Source of the DNA: Arion vulgaris
Taxonomy: Eukaryota > Mollusca > Gastropoda > Stylommatophora > Arionidae
Assembly (NCBI GenBank): GCA_020796225.1
Contig: CM036753.1
Coordinates: 69,555,865-69,619,864 of the forward strand
Direction: 5' to 3'
DNA length: 64,000 nucleotides
The notes beneath the pieces are model-generated. The model saw nothing but the letters and a program-made list of their open reading frames with translations. It had not been told where the DNA came from and made no database searches. Shown here in pieces: positions 47,400 to 58,615 of this stretch; positions within the stretch are counted from its first letter, which is position 1; every line of letters begins with the position of its first letter. Position numbers and translations under genes: made by a program.

Positions 47400-47830
47400 A
47401 GGGCATACCAGACTTAACAAACACCCACACAGGCTACGATTGTCCCCACCCTCTCTGTGTCACTGTGGCACCGCTGATCAAGCAACAGAACAAGTCCTAC
47501 AAGAATGTCCCCTGTATGTCCTTCCTAGAAAGGAATGCTGGCCCTACAACTTAACACTATTTTCAAAACTATATGGCACCAGAGATGAGCTCCAGACACC
47601 AGTTGACAAGACAACAATTGACCGGACAACAGTTGACCAGACACCAGTTGACCAGACAACAGTTGACCAGACATTGACACACAGTTGACCAGACAACAGT
47701 TGACCAGACAACAGTTGACCAGACACCAGTTGACCAGACAACAGTTGACCAGACAACAGTAAAACTTGACCAGACAACAGTTGACCAGACAACAGTTGAC
47801 TTCATCGTAAGAACACGGCTAACGATATAA
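47400..47830 (+). pseudogene. RNase H-type LINE C-terminus with inserted array
   Basis: TRLNKHPHRLRLSPPSLCHC, ATEQVLQECPLY and NLTLFSKLYGTRDELQ form the usual tail after RNase H. An in-place 15-bp array (47593-47799) splits it from the expected terminal FIVRTRLTI (47801-47830). Confidence 0.78.
47593..47799. repeat. Array, 15-bp unit, 13-14 copies, inside LINE coding sequence
   Basis: CAGACAACAGTTGAC units with CAGACACCAGTTGAC variants and two irregular spots (about 47675 and 47760). Confidence 0.95.
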
Positions 47831-47889
47831 TCATCAAAATCACAATCGCAAAGTAGAAAAAGAAGAAGACTTGGGGTGTTTCATAACTT

Positions 47890-48255
47890 ATGAATAATAA
47901 ATATGCGATTTCAGTATTTTGGTCACAATTCAGTTCAATTCATTTCTCGTTATCGAATTGTTTACATAGTAGACAAATTAATACGGGTTTCATCCTCCAA
48001 TTCAACAATGTTCCCACTCATATTTTCCACGCTATTGTATATAAGAAATTAAAATCCCTCCAATTTCATCAGTTGTCACATATCTTAGAAGTGTTATCAG
48101 CCACGAAGGAGGAGTTGTATCTGATATTAAAGAGCAGACTGCGTAAGTCGCGAAGTACATTCATGGCCCTTCATACGGTTTTGAAATACACCAGGCGTTT
48201 GGATTACAAGAGACATTGTCCCTTACTTGGAGATCTAAATTACCGCTACCTCTAA
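47890..48255 (+). other. Unrecognised 121-codon open frame
   Basis: This is the longest open frame outside repeats in the 3' half. No domain, signal or splice context is recognised. AT-rich composition makes chance likely. Confidence 0.15.
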
Positions 48256-48294
48256 AATCAGAGTAAAGCTCGACTGAGTGGTAAGGATTTAAAA

Positions 48295-48530
48295 GAGACG
48301 ATGTAGATGGAACGAACATGTGATGCGCATGGAGATTTGCTATGTAGCGAGGGCTGCACTTAGATGGACGCCGGTGCAAACTGGGGGAGAGCGATGGAGC
48401 AGGAGCTGTGCGGAAAGAGTTGCAATTGGAGCGCAGCGCCGTGCATGGGATCGAGAGGAATAGATAGGAAGGGTGTGCCTTTGTTATTGTCCTAAGCACC
48501 AGGGGTGTCACAGGCAGAGAGAGAATGGCG
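48295..48530 (+). mobile_element. LINE C-terminal fragment
   Basis: RRRRWNEHVMRMEICYVARA, ALRWTPV and CPKHQGCHRQRE are characteristic of a LINE ORF2 end. Frameshifted. Confidence 0.6.
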
Positions 48531-48615
48531 AGGGACACTGGTGCTGAAAATAAGCTTTCACGCAAAAATCAGAGTGCATATTAGGCGTCATGACTACGCA
48601 TGACTGCATAGAAGG
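48500..48615 (+). repeat. Dispersed repeat I
   Basis: GGACACTGGTGCTGAAAATA and CTTTCACGCAAAAATCAGAG resemble 16985-17115. Confidence 0.4.
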
Positions 48616-48624
48616 TGAAAGAGA

Positions 48625-49292
48625 AAAAAACAAATTTGTTTCTGTTGTTAACTCCATCAATGTTTACAATATCTTCTAGTTTCTGTTGTTAACTCCATCA
48701 ATGTTTACAATATCTTCTAGTTTCTGTTGTTAACTCCATCAATGTTTACAATATCTTCTAGTTTCTGTTGTTAACTCCATCAATGTTTACAATATCTTCT
48801 AGTTTCTGTTGTTAACTCCATCAATGTTTACAATATCTTCTAGTTTCTGTTGTTAACTCCATCAATGTTTACAATATCTTCTAGTTTCTGTTGTTAACTC
48901 CATCAATGTTTACAATATCTTCTAGTTTCTGTTGTTAACTCCATCAATGTTTACAATATCTTCTAGTTTCTGTTGTTAACTCCATCAATGTTTACAATAT
49001 CTTCTAGTTTCTGTTGTTAACTCCATCAATGTTTACAATATCTTCTAGTTTCTGTTGTTAACTCCATCAATGTTTACAATATCTTCTAGTTTCTGTTGTT
49101 AACTCCATCAATGTTTACAATATCTTCTAGTTTCTGTTGTTAACTCCATCAATGTTTACAATATCTTCTAGTTTCTGTTGTTAACTCCATCAATGTTTAC
49201 AATATCTTCTAGTTTCTGTTGTTAACTCCATCAATGTTTACAATATCTTCTAGTTTCTGTTGTTAACTCCATCAATGTTTACAATATCTTCT
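48625..49292. repeat. Minisatellite, 41-bp unit, about 16 copies
   Basis: The unit contains GTTGTTAACTCCATCAATGT and TACAATATCTTCTAGTTTCT. Copies are essentially identical, which implies recent expansion. Confidence 0.97.
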
Positions 49293-49304
49293 AACAACAT
49301 ACTC

Positions 49305-49560
49305 GTCTTTCACGAACTCTACATATCGATCACTTGTTAACCACTCTGTGTGATTTGTATGGGATCTGAGCCAAAGAGTGATTGTACGTTGTGACAGTTA
49401 TGCGCATATAGTTAGACCAGCACATCCTATTTCTGCGATGCTTTTTATTTACCAGGGTAGCTTCCCTAGGTCCTATATCAGTCGCGTCCTACTACATACC
49501 TTGCAGGTCGCAGTGGTACTATTCTTTGCTTCCATTACGGGCCCCAGTACCACACGGGCG
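49305..49560 (-). mobile_element. SINE-B copy with 11-bp target duplication
   Basis: ACAACATACTC at 49294-49304 and 49561-49571 flanks a full-length copy. Confidence 0.93.
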
Positions 49561-49574
49561 ACAACATACTCTAA

Positions 49575-50033
49575 CCGTAGCCATTCATTCTTCCGCCTTA
49601 CCCAGACATTGCTTTGTCTCATCTACCAGAATATTCTACTTGCTCTGGCAAATGAGCACCTCCCCATCCCCCTCTTCTGTGCAGACACCTTGTGTAACAT
49701 GACAATGTATACATCGTCTTCGCGATGTTATGGCTGGTTTGAATGTACCGTGTTACAGGCCCGTATGTCATTAAGTTGTTCTCTGGGACCTTTTCTTAGG
49801 ATCACCCAGCTAATCTAGTTTTCTTTGTGTTCATGTAAGCTGTCTCTTTTCTTTTTATTCGTGTGATCTGCTGTCTCGTCTCTAACATGAATAGAACATA
49901 AAGAACGTTTTGTGGTTGAGTTTCTCTTATGTAAGGTTTTTTTAATGACAATTTTAACAGAATACTGAACAACGTAAAGATGAACAATAAAAGCAGTGAA
50001 GGAAAAAAGCATGATAACAAGATTGTAATTGGC
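49575..50033. other. No recognised feature
   Basis: Unique sequence with short open frames only. No supported call. Confidence 0.45.
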
Positions 50034-50044
50034 TGGCAGGAAAT

Positions 50045-50204
50045 CTTCTTCTTCTTTGCGTTCGTTCTTTACGACCAATTTTAATCACTCTTTGTAATAT
50101 GCTTGATCTTTGCCAAGAACGTGTATACGTTGCACATTGGTTTGATAGGCCCTAAACGCATAGACTTCTACACGTTTAGGACACATGCATCCGATTTCAG
50201 CCAA
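50045..50204 (-). mobile_element. SINE-A copy, 5' truncated, 11-bp target duplication
   Basis: TGGCAGGAAAT is present on both sides (50034-50044 and 50205-50215). The head is missing, as after incomplete reverse transcription. Confidence 0.9.
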
Positions 50205-50289
50205 TGGCAGGAAATAAAAGCAAAAAGAAAAACAAAGAAGCTTAAAGGAAAGTGTTGAGTGAGATTGTAATTTTTCTTACAGTAAATAG

Positions 50290-51290
50290 ATATTTGGGTC
50301 TCTGTAGCGTAGAGGCTAAGTGCTCGTCTCTCGTGCCAAAGGTACATGGTTCGCTCCCACGTGGAGCTATCTGGATAGTTTTCCAGAGATCCCTGATCTC
50401 AGTGTAGGTGAAATCGAGTTCCTAGTCCTATTGGAGACAGACGATAACATTTGAGAACGTAAAAGAACCCTTAACAGTTCAAAATAGAAAAAAAGCAGAC
50501 TGGAAAGCCGATATCTGGGCAAAATTCATTAGAAAAGATTAAAAATAAAATTCCGACAAAAATATCTTTACCATCTTCAAAATTACATCTGGGACCCTGG
50601 CTGGTGCTATGAAGTTCAAGCACTGCAGCTGGGACCCTGGCTGGTGCTATGAAGTTCAAGCACTGCAGCTGAGATCATGGCTGGTGCTATGAAGTTCAAG
50701 CACTGCAGCTGAGATCATGGCTGGTACTATGAAGTTCAAGCACTGCAGCTGGGACCCTGGCTGGAAACTATGAAGTTCAAGCACTGCAGCTGAGATCATG
50801 GCTGGTACTATGAAGTTCAAGCACTGCAGCTGAGATCATGGCTGGTGCTATGAAGTTCAAGTACTGCAGCTGAGATCATGGCTGGTGCTATGAAGTTCAA
50901 GCACTGCAGCTGGGACCCTGGCTGGAAACTATGAAGTTCAAGCACTGCAGCTGAGATCATGGCTGGTACTATGAAGTTCAAGCACTGCAGCTGAGATCAT
51001 GGCTGGTACTATGAAGTTCAAGCACTGCAGCTGAGATCATGGCTGGTGCTATGAAGTTCAAGCACTGCAGCTGAGATCATGGCTGGTACTATGAAGTTCA
51101 AGCACTGCAGCTGGGACCCTGGCTGGAAACTATGAAGTTCAAGCACTGCAGCTGAGATCATGGCTGGTACTATGAAGTTCAAGCACTGCAGCTGAGATCA
51201 TCCTGTGTAAGAAAGAGATCATGACACATATGATTACTGACGGAAGTGCAATGATGATGGTCATAAAAATCAATCAATCAATCAATCAAG
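50290..51290 (+). mobile_element. SINE-E copy with 40-bp internal expansion
   Basis: tRNA-like head TAGCGTAGAGGCTAAGTGC (box A) and GGTTCGCTCCC (box B), body, then an (AATC)n tail at 51270-51290. A normally single 40-bp stretch is amplified at 50590-51195. Confidence 0.88.
50590..51195. repeat. Array within SINE-E, 40-41-bp unit, about 15 copies
   Basis: The unit contains CTATGAAGTTCAAGCACTGC. Two variants (GGGACCCTGG and GAGATCATGG) alternate. The second looks like a junction between the unit and the SINE's right flank. Confidence 0.95.
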
Positions 51291-51299
51291 CTAATTAGT

Positions 51300-51810
51300 A
51301 TTGAAGACCATCATTAAAACACGGAGATGAAGATCGATAGGGTATGTGTGTCGTATGCCAGTAGAGCCATTGGATAGGTTAGTTTTCATATTAAAGGTTT
51401 ATACCTGTTGCCTTGCAGGTCGGTTGGAGACAGCCAAAGGTTAACGGAGAACGAACCCAGTAAACGCTGGCCTAAATCGGACACATCGCCGAAGGATAAG
51501 CACCAGAGCTCTAAATGTCGCTGAAGATGTGACGAAACCCACCCGTTCTTGTTGTAAGGCTGTTTATATATCACAATAAGAATACTCAAAATGACAGAAA
51601 AGAACGATCGAGAAGAAGAAGATTATAGTTTTCTACGAACAAAGGATTAGAAATAGATATTACAGGTGTGCAAAGAAAACATTGAGAAAAGGAGTTAAAA
51701 GTGCGAGGTCTGACATAGAAGCAATTAGTAAAATGGTCTCAGAACGGTAACAATGGAAATCTCGTAAATGTTTGTCAAATGAGACACGAAGAGAATATAG
51801 ATATAGATAG
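51300..51810. other. No recognised feature
   Basis: Unique sequence. Nothing supported. Confidence 0.45.
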
Positions 51811-51814
51811 ATTC

Positions 51815-52068
51815 TTCTTCTTCTTCTTATGTTCCTTATCGACCACTTGTTAAACCACTCTTTGTGATTTGTATGTGCTTCGAACATACGAGCGATTGTA
51901 CTTTGTGTCAGTTATGCGCATACAAGTAGGCCAGCACATCCGATACCAACGACCGCTTTTTATTTACTAGGGTAGCTTCTTTAGTCCCCTACTTTAATCG
52001 ACTCTTACGACATGCTTTGTAGGTGGCAGTGTTACTATTCTCTGCTCCCCTTGTGAACCCTATCAACA
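51815..52068 (-). mobile_element. SINE-B copy
   Basis: TTCTTATGTTCCTTATCGAC to CCCCTTGTGAACCCTATCAA, diverged. Confidence 0.8.
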
Positions 52069-52410
52069 GGAAGGTGGCTAAAACTAAATCCGTGTACTGC
52101 AGCTTAGCTGAAAAATAAAATGTAAGATTCAGCTGTAATCTCTCTTTGAAAACAGATAAGATATGCAGTGGAATAACAAGAAAAAAAAATTCTCCGTGAT
52201 TTATGACGGAGTATTGTGTTAGCTATGACACAATCTCCATAAACCGGCATTTATTTGCCCCATGAAAATCAAATCTGTTAAACAAACAACACGTGACTGA
52301 GACGTTCATTATACGCTCGTGCGCTCAAACTGAATAACATTATTAGGATCTCAAAGATTAAAATAGAAACGTTTGATCAATATTTCTATGATTTTGAAAG
52401 TCTTACAAGT

Positions 52411-52560
52411 AGAGAATTAAAGACTTTTCGTTTACCTGTTTAGTTTATGAGAATTAAAGACTTTTCGTTTACCTGTTTAGTTTATGAGAATTAAAGACTT
52501 TTCGTTTACCTGTTTAGTTTATGAGAATTAAAGACTTTTCGTTTACCTGTTTAGTTTATG
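52411..52560. repeat. Array, 37-bp unit, 4 copies
   Basis: The unit contains GAATTAAAGACTTTTCGTTT and ACCTGTTTAGTTTATGA. A SINE-E copy starts directly at its right end, and TGTTTAGTTTATGG recurs after that SINE (53146-53159). Confidence 0.93.
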
Positions 52561-53145
52561 GAGGTCTCTTTCGCGTAGAGATTATTTGCTCGCTTCTCGG
52601 GCAAAAGGTTCACGGTTTACTCCCTCGTGGAGCCATAGGGATATTTTTCCAGAGATCCCTGAACTCAGTGTAAGTTAGATCGAGTTCCTATTCCTATAGG
52701 AGACGGACGATAAACCGTAGGTTCCCGTATTCAATTTGAACACTAAAAGAAGTAACCATTGACAGTTCAAAATCGAGAAGAGCAGATTGAAAGCCGCTGC
52801 CCCGGCAAAATTCATAAGAAAAGATTCAAGACAAAATCGAGAAGAGCAGATTGAAAGCCGCTGCTCGTGCAAAATTCATAAGAAAAGATTCAAGACAAAA
52901 TCGAGAAGAGCAGATTGAAAGCCGATGCCAGGGCAAAATTCATAAGAAAAGATTCAAGACAAAATTCTAACAAAATTTCTTTATCATCGTCAAAATTACA
53001 TCGGGGACACTTGTCGATGCTACGGAGTTTGTGCACTGTCAATGAGATCTTCCTGCGTAAGAAAAGAAATAGGAAAACACATGGTTACTCACAAAAGTGC
53101 AATGATGATGGTCCTATTAATCAATCAATCAATCAATCAATCAAT
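52560..53145 (+). mobile_element. SINE-E copy with 64-bp triplication
   Basis: Head GAGGTCTCTTTCGCGTAGAG, body, (AATC)n tail. A 64-bp body segment beginning CAAAATCGAGAAGAGCAG occurs three times in tandem (52768, 52832, 52896). TGTTTAGTTTATGG on both sides is the probable target duplication. Confidence 0.9.
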
Positions 53146-53224
53146 GTTTAGTTTATGGTTTGGGATTGAGTAGCTTGGTGAGTAAAGGATGCCGAAATAA
53201 TATATTGTTAGATAAATAATTACT

Positions 53225-53330
53225 TGGTTAATTGATTGAAAGAGACATATTGATTGCACTTAAGTGAATAACCGTGTGTGCTTTGATCTCTTTCTTTACA
53301 CTTGAAGATCTTGGCGAAATAATCTTGGTG
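53225..53330 (-). mobile_element. SINE-E 3' fragment
   Basis: TTGATTG tail remnant, then GTGTGTGCTTTGATCTCTTT and GAAGATCTTG. Confidence 0.5.
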
Positions 53331-53334
53331 AAGA

Positions 53335-53785
53335 TCTTGAGCGGAGAATCATAACGACAGAGATGAGGTGTCTTAGAAGAGCTGCAGGTGTTACAATAAG
53401 AGACAAAATTAGAAATGAAGAAATCAGAAGAATGGATGTGAAACAAGTCATGCAATTCATAAAAGAACACCAGATTAAATGGTTTGGACACCTGACAAGA
53501 ATGCCCTGGTATCGCCTACCACAAAAGCCACACAGAAAAAAGTATAATGAGTAAAAGCAAGAGGAAGACCACGCAAAAGATGGAGCGACGTCATCAAGAA
53601 CAGCCTTACGAATATGAATATCAGCTTACAAAGTGTCTTAAAACAAGCACACACGAGATCACTTACCCACCCCAACAAAAAGTAAATGGTGGAAGAAAAC
53701 AACAAGCACACACGAGATCACTACGCTCCCAACACTTCTATAAAGAAGTAAATGGTGGAAGAGAAGAAGAAGAAGAATAATTTGA
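53335..53785 (+). pseudogene. LINE-beta C-terminus and 3' end
   Basis: EMRCLRRAAGVTIRDKIRNE, then FIKEHQIKWFGHLTRMP, a stop, and a 3' part with a duplicated AAGTAAATGGTGGAAGA segment ending GAAGAAGAAGAATAA. Confidence 0.72.
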
Positions 53786-53869
53786 CGAAAGACTGCATAA
53801 ACTTTGTAGTATCGACAAGGGTAATCAATGTGATTTTCGTTATTATTACAATTTTGGTAGGAGCTTTAA

Positions 53870-54470
53870 AAAAAATCTTTCTAACAAATTTTGCCCGAGA
53901 AGTGTCTTTGCATAATACTCTTACCGATTTGCAACTCCCAAAATCACTTTAAAGTTCTCAACTTGATCACGGGACCTATGTTTTAACTTCCGTCTCCGAT
54001 AGTAATAAGAACTCGATCTCATCTGCTCTAAATTGAGAACAGGGATCTCTGAAATAAAACCCTGATCGCACCACATGGGGGACGAACTGAGTACTTCTAG
54101 AACGAGAAAAGATACCCTGATTGCACCACATGGGAAACGAACCGGGTACCACTAGAACGAGAAATGATACCCTGGTCGCACCACATGGGAAACGAACCGA
54201 GTACTTCTAGAACGAGAAAAGATACTCTGATCGCACCACATGGGAAACGAACCGGGTACTTCTAGAACGCGAAAAGATACCCTGATTGTACCACATGGGA
54301 AACGAACCGGGTACTTCTAGAACGAGAAACTGATTTGTACCACATGGGGAATGAACCGGGTACTTCTAGAACGAGAAAAGTATACTTTACCTCCACGCTA
54401 CAGAGACACTCCGCCTCCACCTTATTATTACTTCCTGCATGTGAATGTTATCACTTGAGAACGTAGGAGA
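53870..54470 (-). mobile_element. SINE-E copy with amplified tRNA-like head
   Basis: The body matches 54783-55240. The head segment around box B is expanded six-fold (54056-54400). Confidence 0.85.
54056..54400. repeat. Array within SINE-E head, 55-bp unit, 6 copies
   Basis: The unit contains CACATGGGAAACGAACCGGG and CTTCTAGAACGAGAAAAGAT. On the minus strand each carries GGTTCGTTTCC, a box-B-like sequence. Confidence 0.93.
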
Positions 54471-54782
54471 TACCTGCCATATTTCTCCATCATATAATTC
54501 CTATCTGATAACCAGAGCAATAACATACACAGAAACCGGTTGTTAGTCATATTCCAACATCCGATAACGTTGGAAGGAGGAGGGGGTGGATGTTATCTAA
54601 TATGACACAAAGTTATACATTTGTGTTACTGATATGATTTATGAAAATAAACCACATTTGCATTAGATTATCTACTGAGTTATACTACAGCATGGTGTGA
54701 AATCCGATTGATGTTTGGTTATTTTTGCGTTCTGTCTTATCAACCAAATTAATAACTTTTTGTGATCTGTGTGGTTTGCTCT

Positions 54783-54785
54783 TTA

Positions 54786-54817
<32 letters not shown>

Positions 54818-55240
54818 AGGACTATCGTCATTGCACTTCGGGGAGTAACCATGTGTGCTCCGATCTCTTTCTTACACAGGAAGATCTCAGTTGCAGTGCA
54901 CGAACTTCGTAGCACAGGCGAGGGTCCCAGATGTAATTTTGAAGATGGATAGGCTATTTTTGTTGGAATTTTATTTTTAATCTTTTCCAATGAATTTTGC
55001 CCGGGCAGCGGCTTTCCAGTCTGTTGTTCTCGATTTTGAACTGCCATGGATTCTTTTATGTGCTCAAATTGAACTCGGGATCTACGTTTAATCGCCCGTC
55101 TCCGATAAGACTAGGAATTCGATCTTACCTACACTGAGATCAGGGATCTCTCGAAAAATATCCATATAGCTCCACGAGGGAGCGAACCTCGTACCTTTAG
55201 CATGAGAGACGAGCATCTAACCTCTACGCTACAGAAACCC
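54783..55240 (-). mobile_element. SINE-E copy, intact structure
   Basis: (GATT)n tail at 54783-54812, then the full body and a tRNA-like head. The segments amplified in the other three copies are single here, which makes this the local reference. Confidence 0.9.
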
Positions 55241-55264
55241 CTGAGGTTTGCTCTTTATATTAGT

Positions 55265-55460
55265 TTAAAGGTCCTTATAGGGCAGGATCCCAGGACGCAG
55301 AGGCAGACCAAGAAGAAGATGGCTACAAGATTTTAAAGAAACCATGAATATGACCATCGACGAAGTGGGTGAACTGGCTAGAGACAGAGTGAATTTTAGA
55401 TGCGCTGCAAAGAGAGCAACGTACTATAAAGGATACGCACCTTGATGATGAAGGGTCGTT
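55265..55460 (+). mobile_element. LINE C-terminal fragment
   Basis: TIDEVGELARDRVNFRCAAK and RATYYKGYAP-stop fit an ORF2 end. Confidence 0.55.
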
Positions 55461-55764
55461 AGGGCTTTATTGTTTTGCTTAACATATGACCACGAGGTTT
55501 TCATTCGGATAGACACTATCAATAATGTTTCTTCAAGAGACTACCCAGCAGTAATTAGATCAGATCACTCCATACTTATTTTAGATTAATGTTTCAGTTC
55601 ATTCAGTATTTCGTGTTCGTTTATGTTTTCTTGAAAAAGACCTATGGTTGAAACGTCGTGTGTTGTCATTTTTTTCATATTTACTCATTTATATTTCCTA
55701 TCTTATGTAATACTGTAATTTAAATGTCTTTGACTATTATGCCTATTTACCCAGTATTAGAGCA

Positions 55765-55985
55765 GTAGAAGAGCGTCTGGTTGAATGGATTAGAGCGCAG
55801 CTCCCATGCGGGAGACCGGTGTTCAATACACGATAAAACCATGGTTTTTTTCTCTTGTGGGCATAAATAAAAAGCGGTACTACCATCGTCAGTAACGACC
55901 AAGCGTATTATCGCAGCCATCCCCTCGGTTTTCTCCTAATCTGATCTGGCCTGATCCCCTCGGATCTGACTGTTTCCGTACGTCT
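55765..55985 (+). mobile_element. SINE-F copy (tRNA-derived)
   Basis: GGTTGAATGGATTAGAGCG head, GTGTTCAATACACG box-B-like, GTGGGCATAAATAAA. It matches 21705-21905. Confidence 0.62.
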
Positions 55986-56127
55986 CCGTTTAACTCAAAC
56001 GACGTGTATGATAGACACATTCAAATTTCGACCAAAAGGGCTCCTTTTTCTGAACTTTTTGTGAAAACAGACAACTTGTTGCAAAAGAACTTTTTGTGAA
56101 AACAGACAACTTGTTGCAAAAGAACTC

Positions 56128-56360
56128 TTTTTCTTCGTCAAGCGCTTCATATCAACCACTTGTTAACCACTCTTTATGATGATTTGTGTGTGATCTGAGC
56201 ATCAGAGCGATTGTGCGTTGTGCAAGTTATGCGCCAACAAGTAGGCCAGCACATCCGATTTCTGCGACGCTTTTTATTTACTAGGGTACCTTTCCTAGGC
56301 TCCAACCTCAGTCGCCTCTTACGACATGCCTTGTAGTTCGCCGTGTTACTATCCTTTAAA
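56128..56360 (-). mobile_element. SINE-B copy
   Basis: CAAGCGCTTCATATCAACCA to TTCGCCGTGTTACTATCCTT. The head is lost. Confidence 0.85.
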
Positions 56361-56374
56361 AAGAGTTTTAAAAT

Positions 56375-56515
56375 CCAAGGATTGACTTCATTGTACCGGG
56401 TTTACCCCATATGGTTCAGTCCCTCTCTGCAGAAATGGCACGCCACAGGCCGAGAGTATTGCACAAAGCAGGAACTCCATAGCTCCGGCAACAATCCTAG
56501 ATATCTCTGACAAGA
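56375..56515 (-). repeat. SINE-G dispersed repeat
   Basis: GGATTGACTTCATTGTACCG, ATTGCACAAAGCAGGAAC and TAGCTCCGGCAACAATCC, the best local copy. Confidence 0.6.
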
Positions 56516-57009
56516 GGTAAGACAGTATTTTCGAGAGCATTGTGACAAAAGATGGAAACATTCTATTATTCAGTTTTCTTAACACCGTAATCCCCAATAT
56601 ACCATATGGCATGAAAATGGGTTTCTTTATATTTTGTTACTTACTAAATTTATTTTTTAAGTTCATCTCAAGGCAATTAATTCGTGGATACCTGGCCGAG
56701 TGTACAGTGAGTATACTCGCACGCTCTAATGCAGTACTGTCCTTCTTTTCTTTCCTACTTTCCGATTTTATCTCTCCCTCCCTCTCTCTTTATGATATGA
56801 TCGTATCTTATGAAACCGAAAACCATCTGTAGAGGTTAAAATCCCCAGTGTATACCTGCCTTATCATATCAGGTATTTCGTCCAAGATTCACGTGAACTA
56901 TGTTCTACTTTAGTAAACAAATGTCTTCCTGTTATCTTTATTTTTTTCTGTCCTATTTTGTCTGCCTCATCATCTCTCTATTATTTTATGTTTTCCTATT
57001 ACTTGCTCA

Positions 57010-57630
57010 TTATATCTTCTATAACAACAACAATAACTAGCGCTACTACTATTACTACTACTACTACTCTACATACTACTGCTACTATTACTACTGCTAC
57101 TATTATACTACTACTATATACTACTACTACTACTATTAATACTACTACTATTACTACTACTATTACTATTACTACTACTATTACTATTACTATTACTATT
57201 ACTACTACTATTACATTACTATTCTACTCTACTTACTATTACTCTACTACTACTATACTATTACTATTCTACTCTTAAATTTCTACTACTACTGCTGCTA
57301 CTATTACTACTGCCTATTCTACTGCTACTATTACTCTACTCTACTACATGCTACTATTACTACTGACTTAACTACTATTTCTATACTACTACTTTATTAC
57401 TACTATTCTACTGCTACTATTACTACTACTCTATTACTACTACTATATACTACTATTACTCTGCACTTACTACTCTACTCGCTACTACACGCACATTACA
57501 CGCCCACTACACTGCACCACCACCACCACCGCCGCCACCACCACCACGACCACCCCCCTCCCCACCAGACCCACCACCACCACCGCTACCACCACTACCA
57601 CTACTACTACTGTAGTTCGTTCCAAAATTC
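57010..57630. repeat. Degenerate trinucleotide microsatellite
   Basis: (TAC/ACT)n to about 57500, passing into (CAC/CCG)n and back to ACT. Confidence 0.93.
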
Positions 57631-57639
57631 GTGAAAACC

Positions 57640-58395
57640 TTTACCGACCGATATAAAATATTCCACTTGACAGAAATTATTGGTTCTTTTTTTTACATTT
57701 TTCTATAGATAACAGTGACGAGCATCGTAAAGTATTTCTTGCTCACCCAATCCCTTAGTTCTGTAAGATTTTACTTATTTGTTACTAGTAAAATAACAGC
57801 AATGTTGATTTAGTATACATGTAGAAGTTTAACAGTACGGTAGTCAAGTGTTTCTATAATTAAGCATTTGCGTGCTAAACATACCAATTCAGCACCAGTG
57901 CAAATCGGAAATCCCAGGAATTAATCATTTCTCACTGTATCCGAGCGATTGTCATTGGCGTATGCACACACCATTTATTTTCACTGATAGAATTGGAAGG
58001 TATTATTTGTTCCCTATGTCAAATTGCTTTTTATAATATGTAACTCTACCGTTTCATCCTAAGGAAAGACAAAGTCGTTACGTTTGGAAACAAGCAGGGT
58101 TTGCAGAGGATGCCAGTAAAAGGAATGGAATACACACATAACCATCAATAGAACGTAGTATATAACAATACATCAACATATACGGTTAGAAGTTGAGGAT
58201 GAAAGTGAAGACATGTCTCAGAACCATAGAACAAGATCAAATTTGTTGCTTTTGACATACCCCCACTCGTTTTCCGCATAAAAACACACATTAGAACTTG
58301 CGGCAGCTGAAGTTCTCACAAAACGCGTGCCATTAATAAAAGTGAACAGATGAGAACGTTAATGCAGATTAGCACGTGCTAACAACGTGTTTTTC
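57640..58395. other. No recognised feature
   Basis: AT-rich unique sequence; no coding or repeat signal. Confidence 0.45.
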
Positions 58396-58399
58396 TTAC

Positions 58400-58615
58400 T
58401 GTTTACTTTTCGTATGTTAATAAAAGAACATCAGGAAAAAAGGTAAGAGGAATACAAAGAAAAGATGGTTATGTTGCATAGCAGAATCCTGTCAAAGAGC
58501 AAAAATAACAATCACCCAAGCCACCAGAACAGTACAAGACAAAAACAGAAAACAACACGACACTGGGCAAAAACCAGGTAGCAGTGTGACGACAAAAGAA
58601 GAAGAATATTCAAGT
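58400..58615 (+). mobile_element. LINE C-terminal fragment
   Basis: RGIQRKRWLCCIAESCQRAK then ITITQATRTVQDKNRK resemble an ORF2 tail. Confidence 0.5.

Noticed and set aside
47890..48255. 121-codon open frame as a host gene
   Set aside because: No recognised domain, no splice or regulatory context, and AT-rich composition compatible with chance.
48625..49292. CRISPR-like regular repeats
   Set aside because: Units are directly adjacent with no unique spacers, and the genome is clearly animal; the same holds for the other arrays.
57540..57600. Proline-rich coding exon from CCACCACC repeats
   Set aside because: Continuous with a degenerate trinucleotide microsatellite; no open frame of note.
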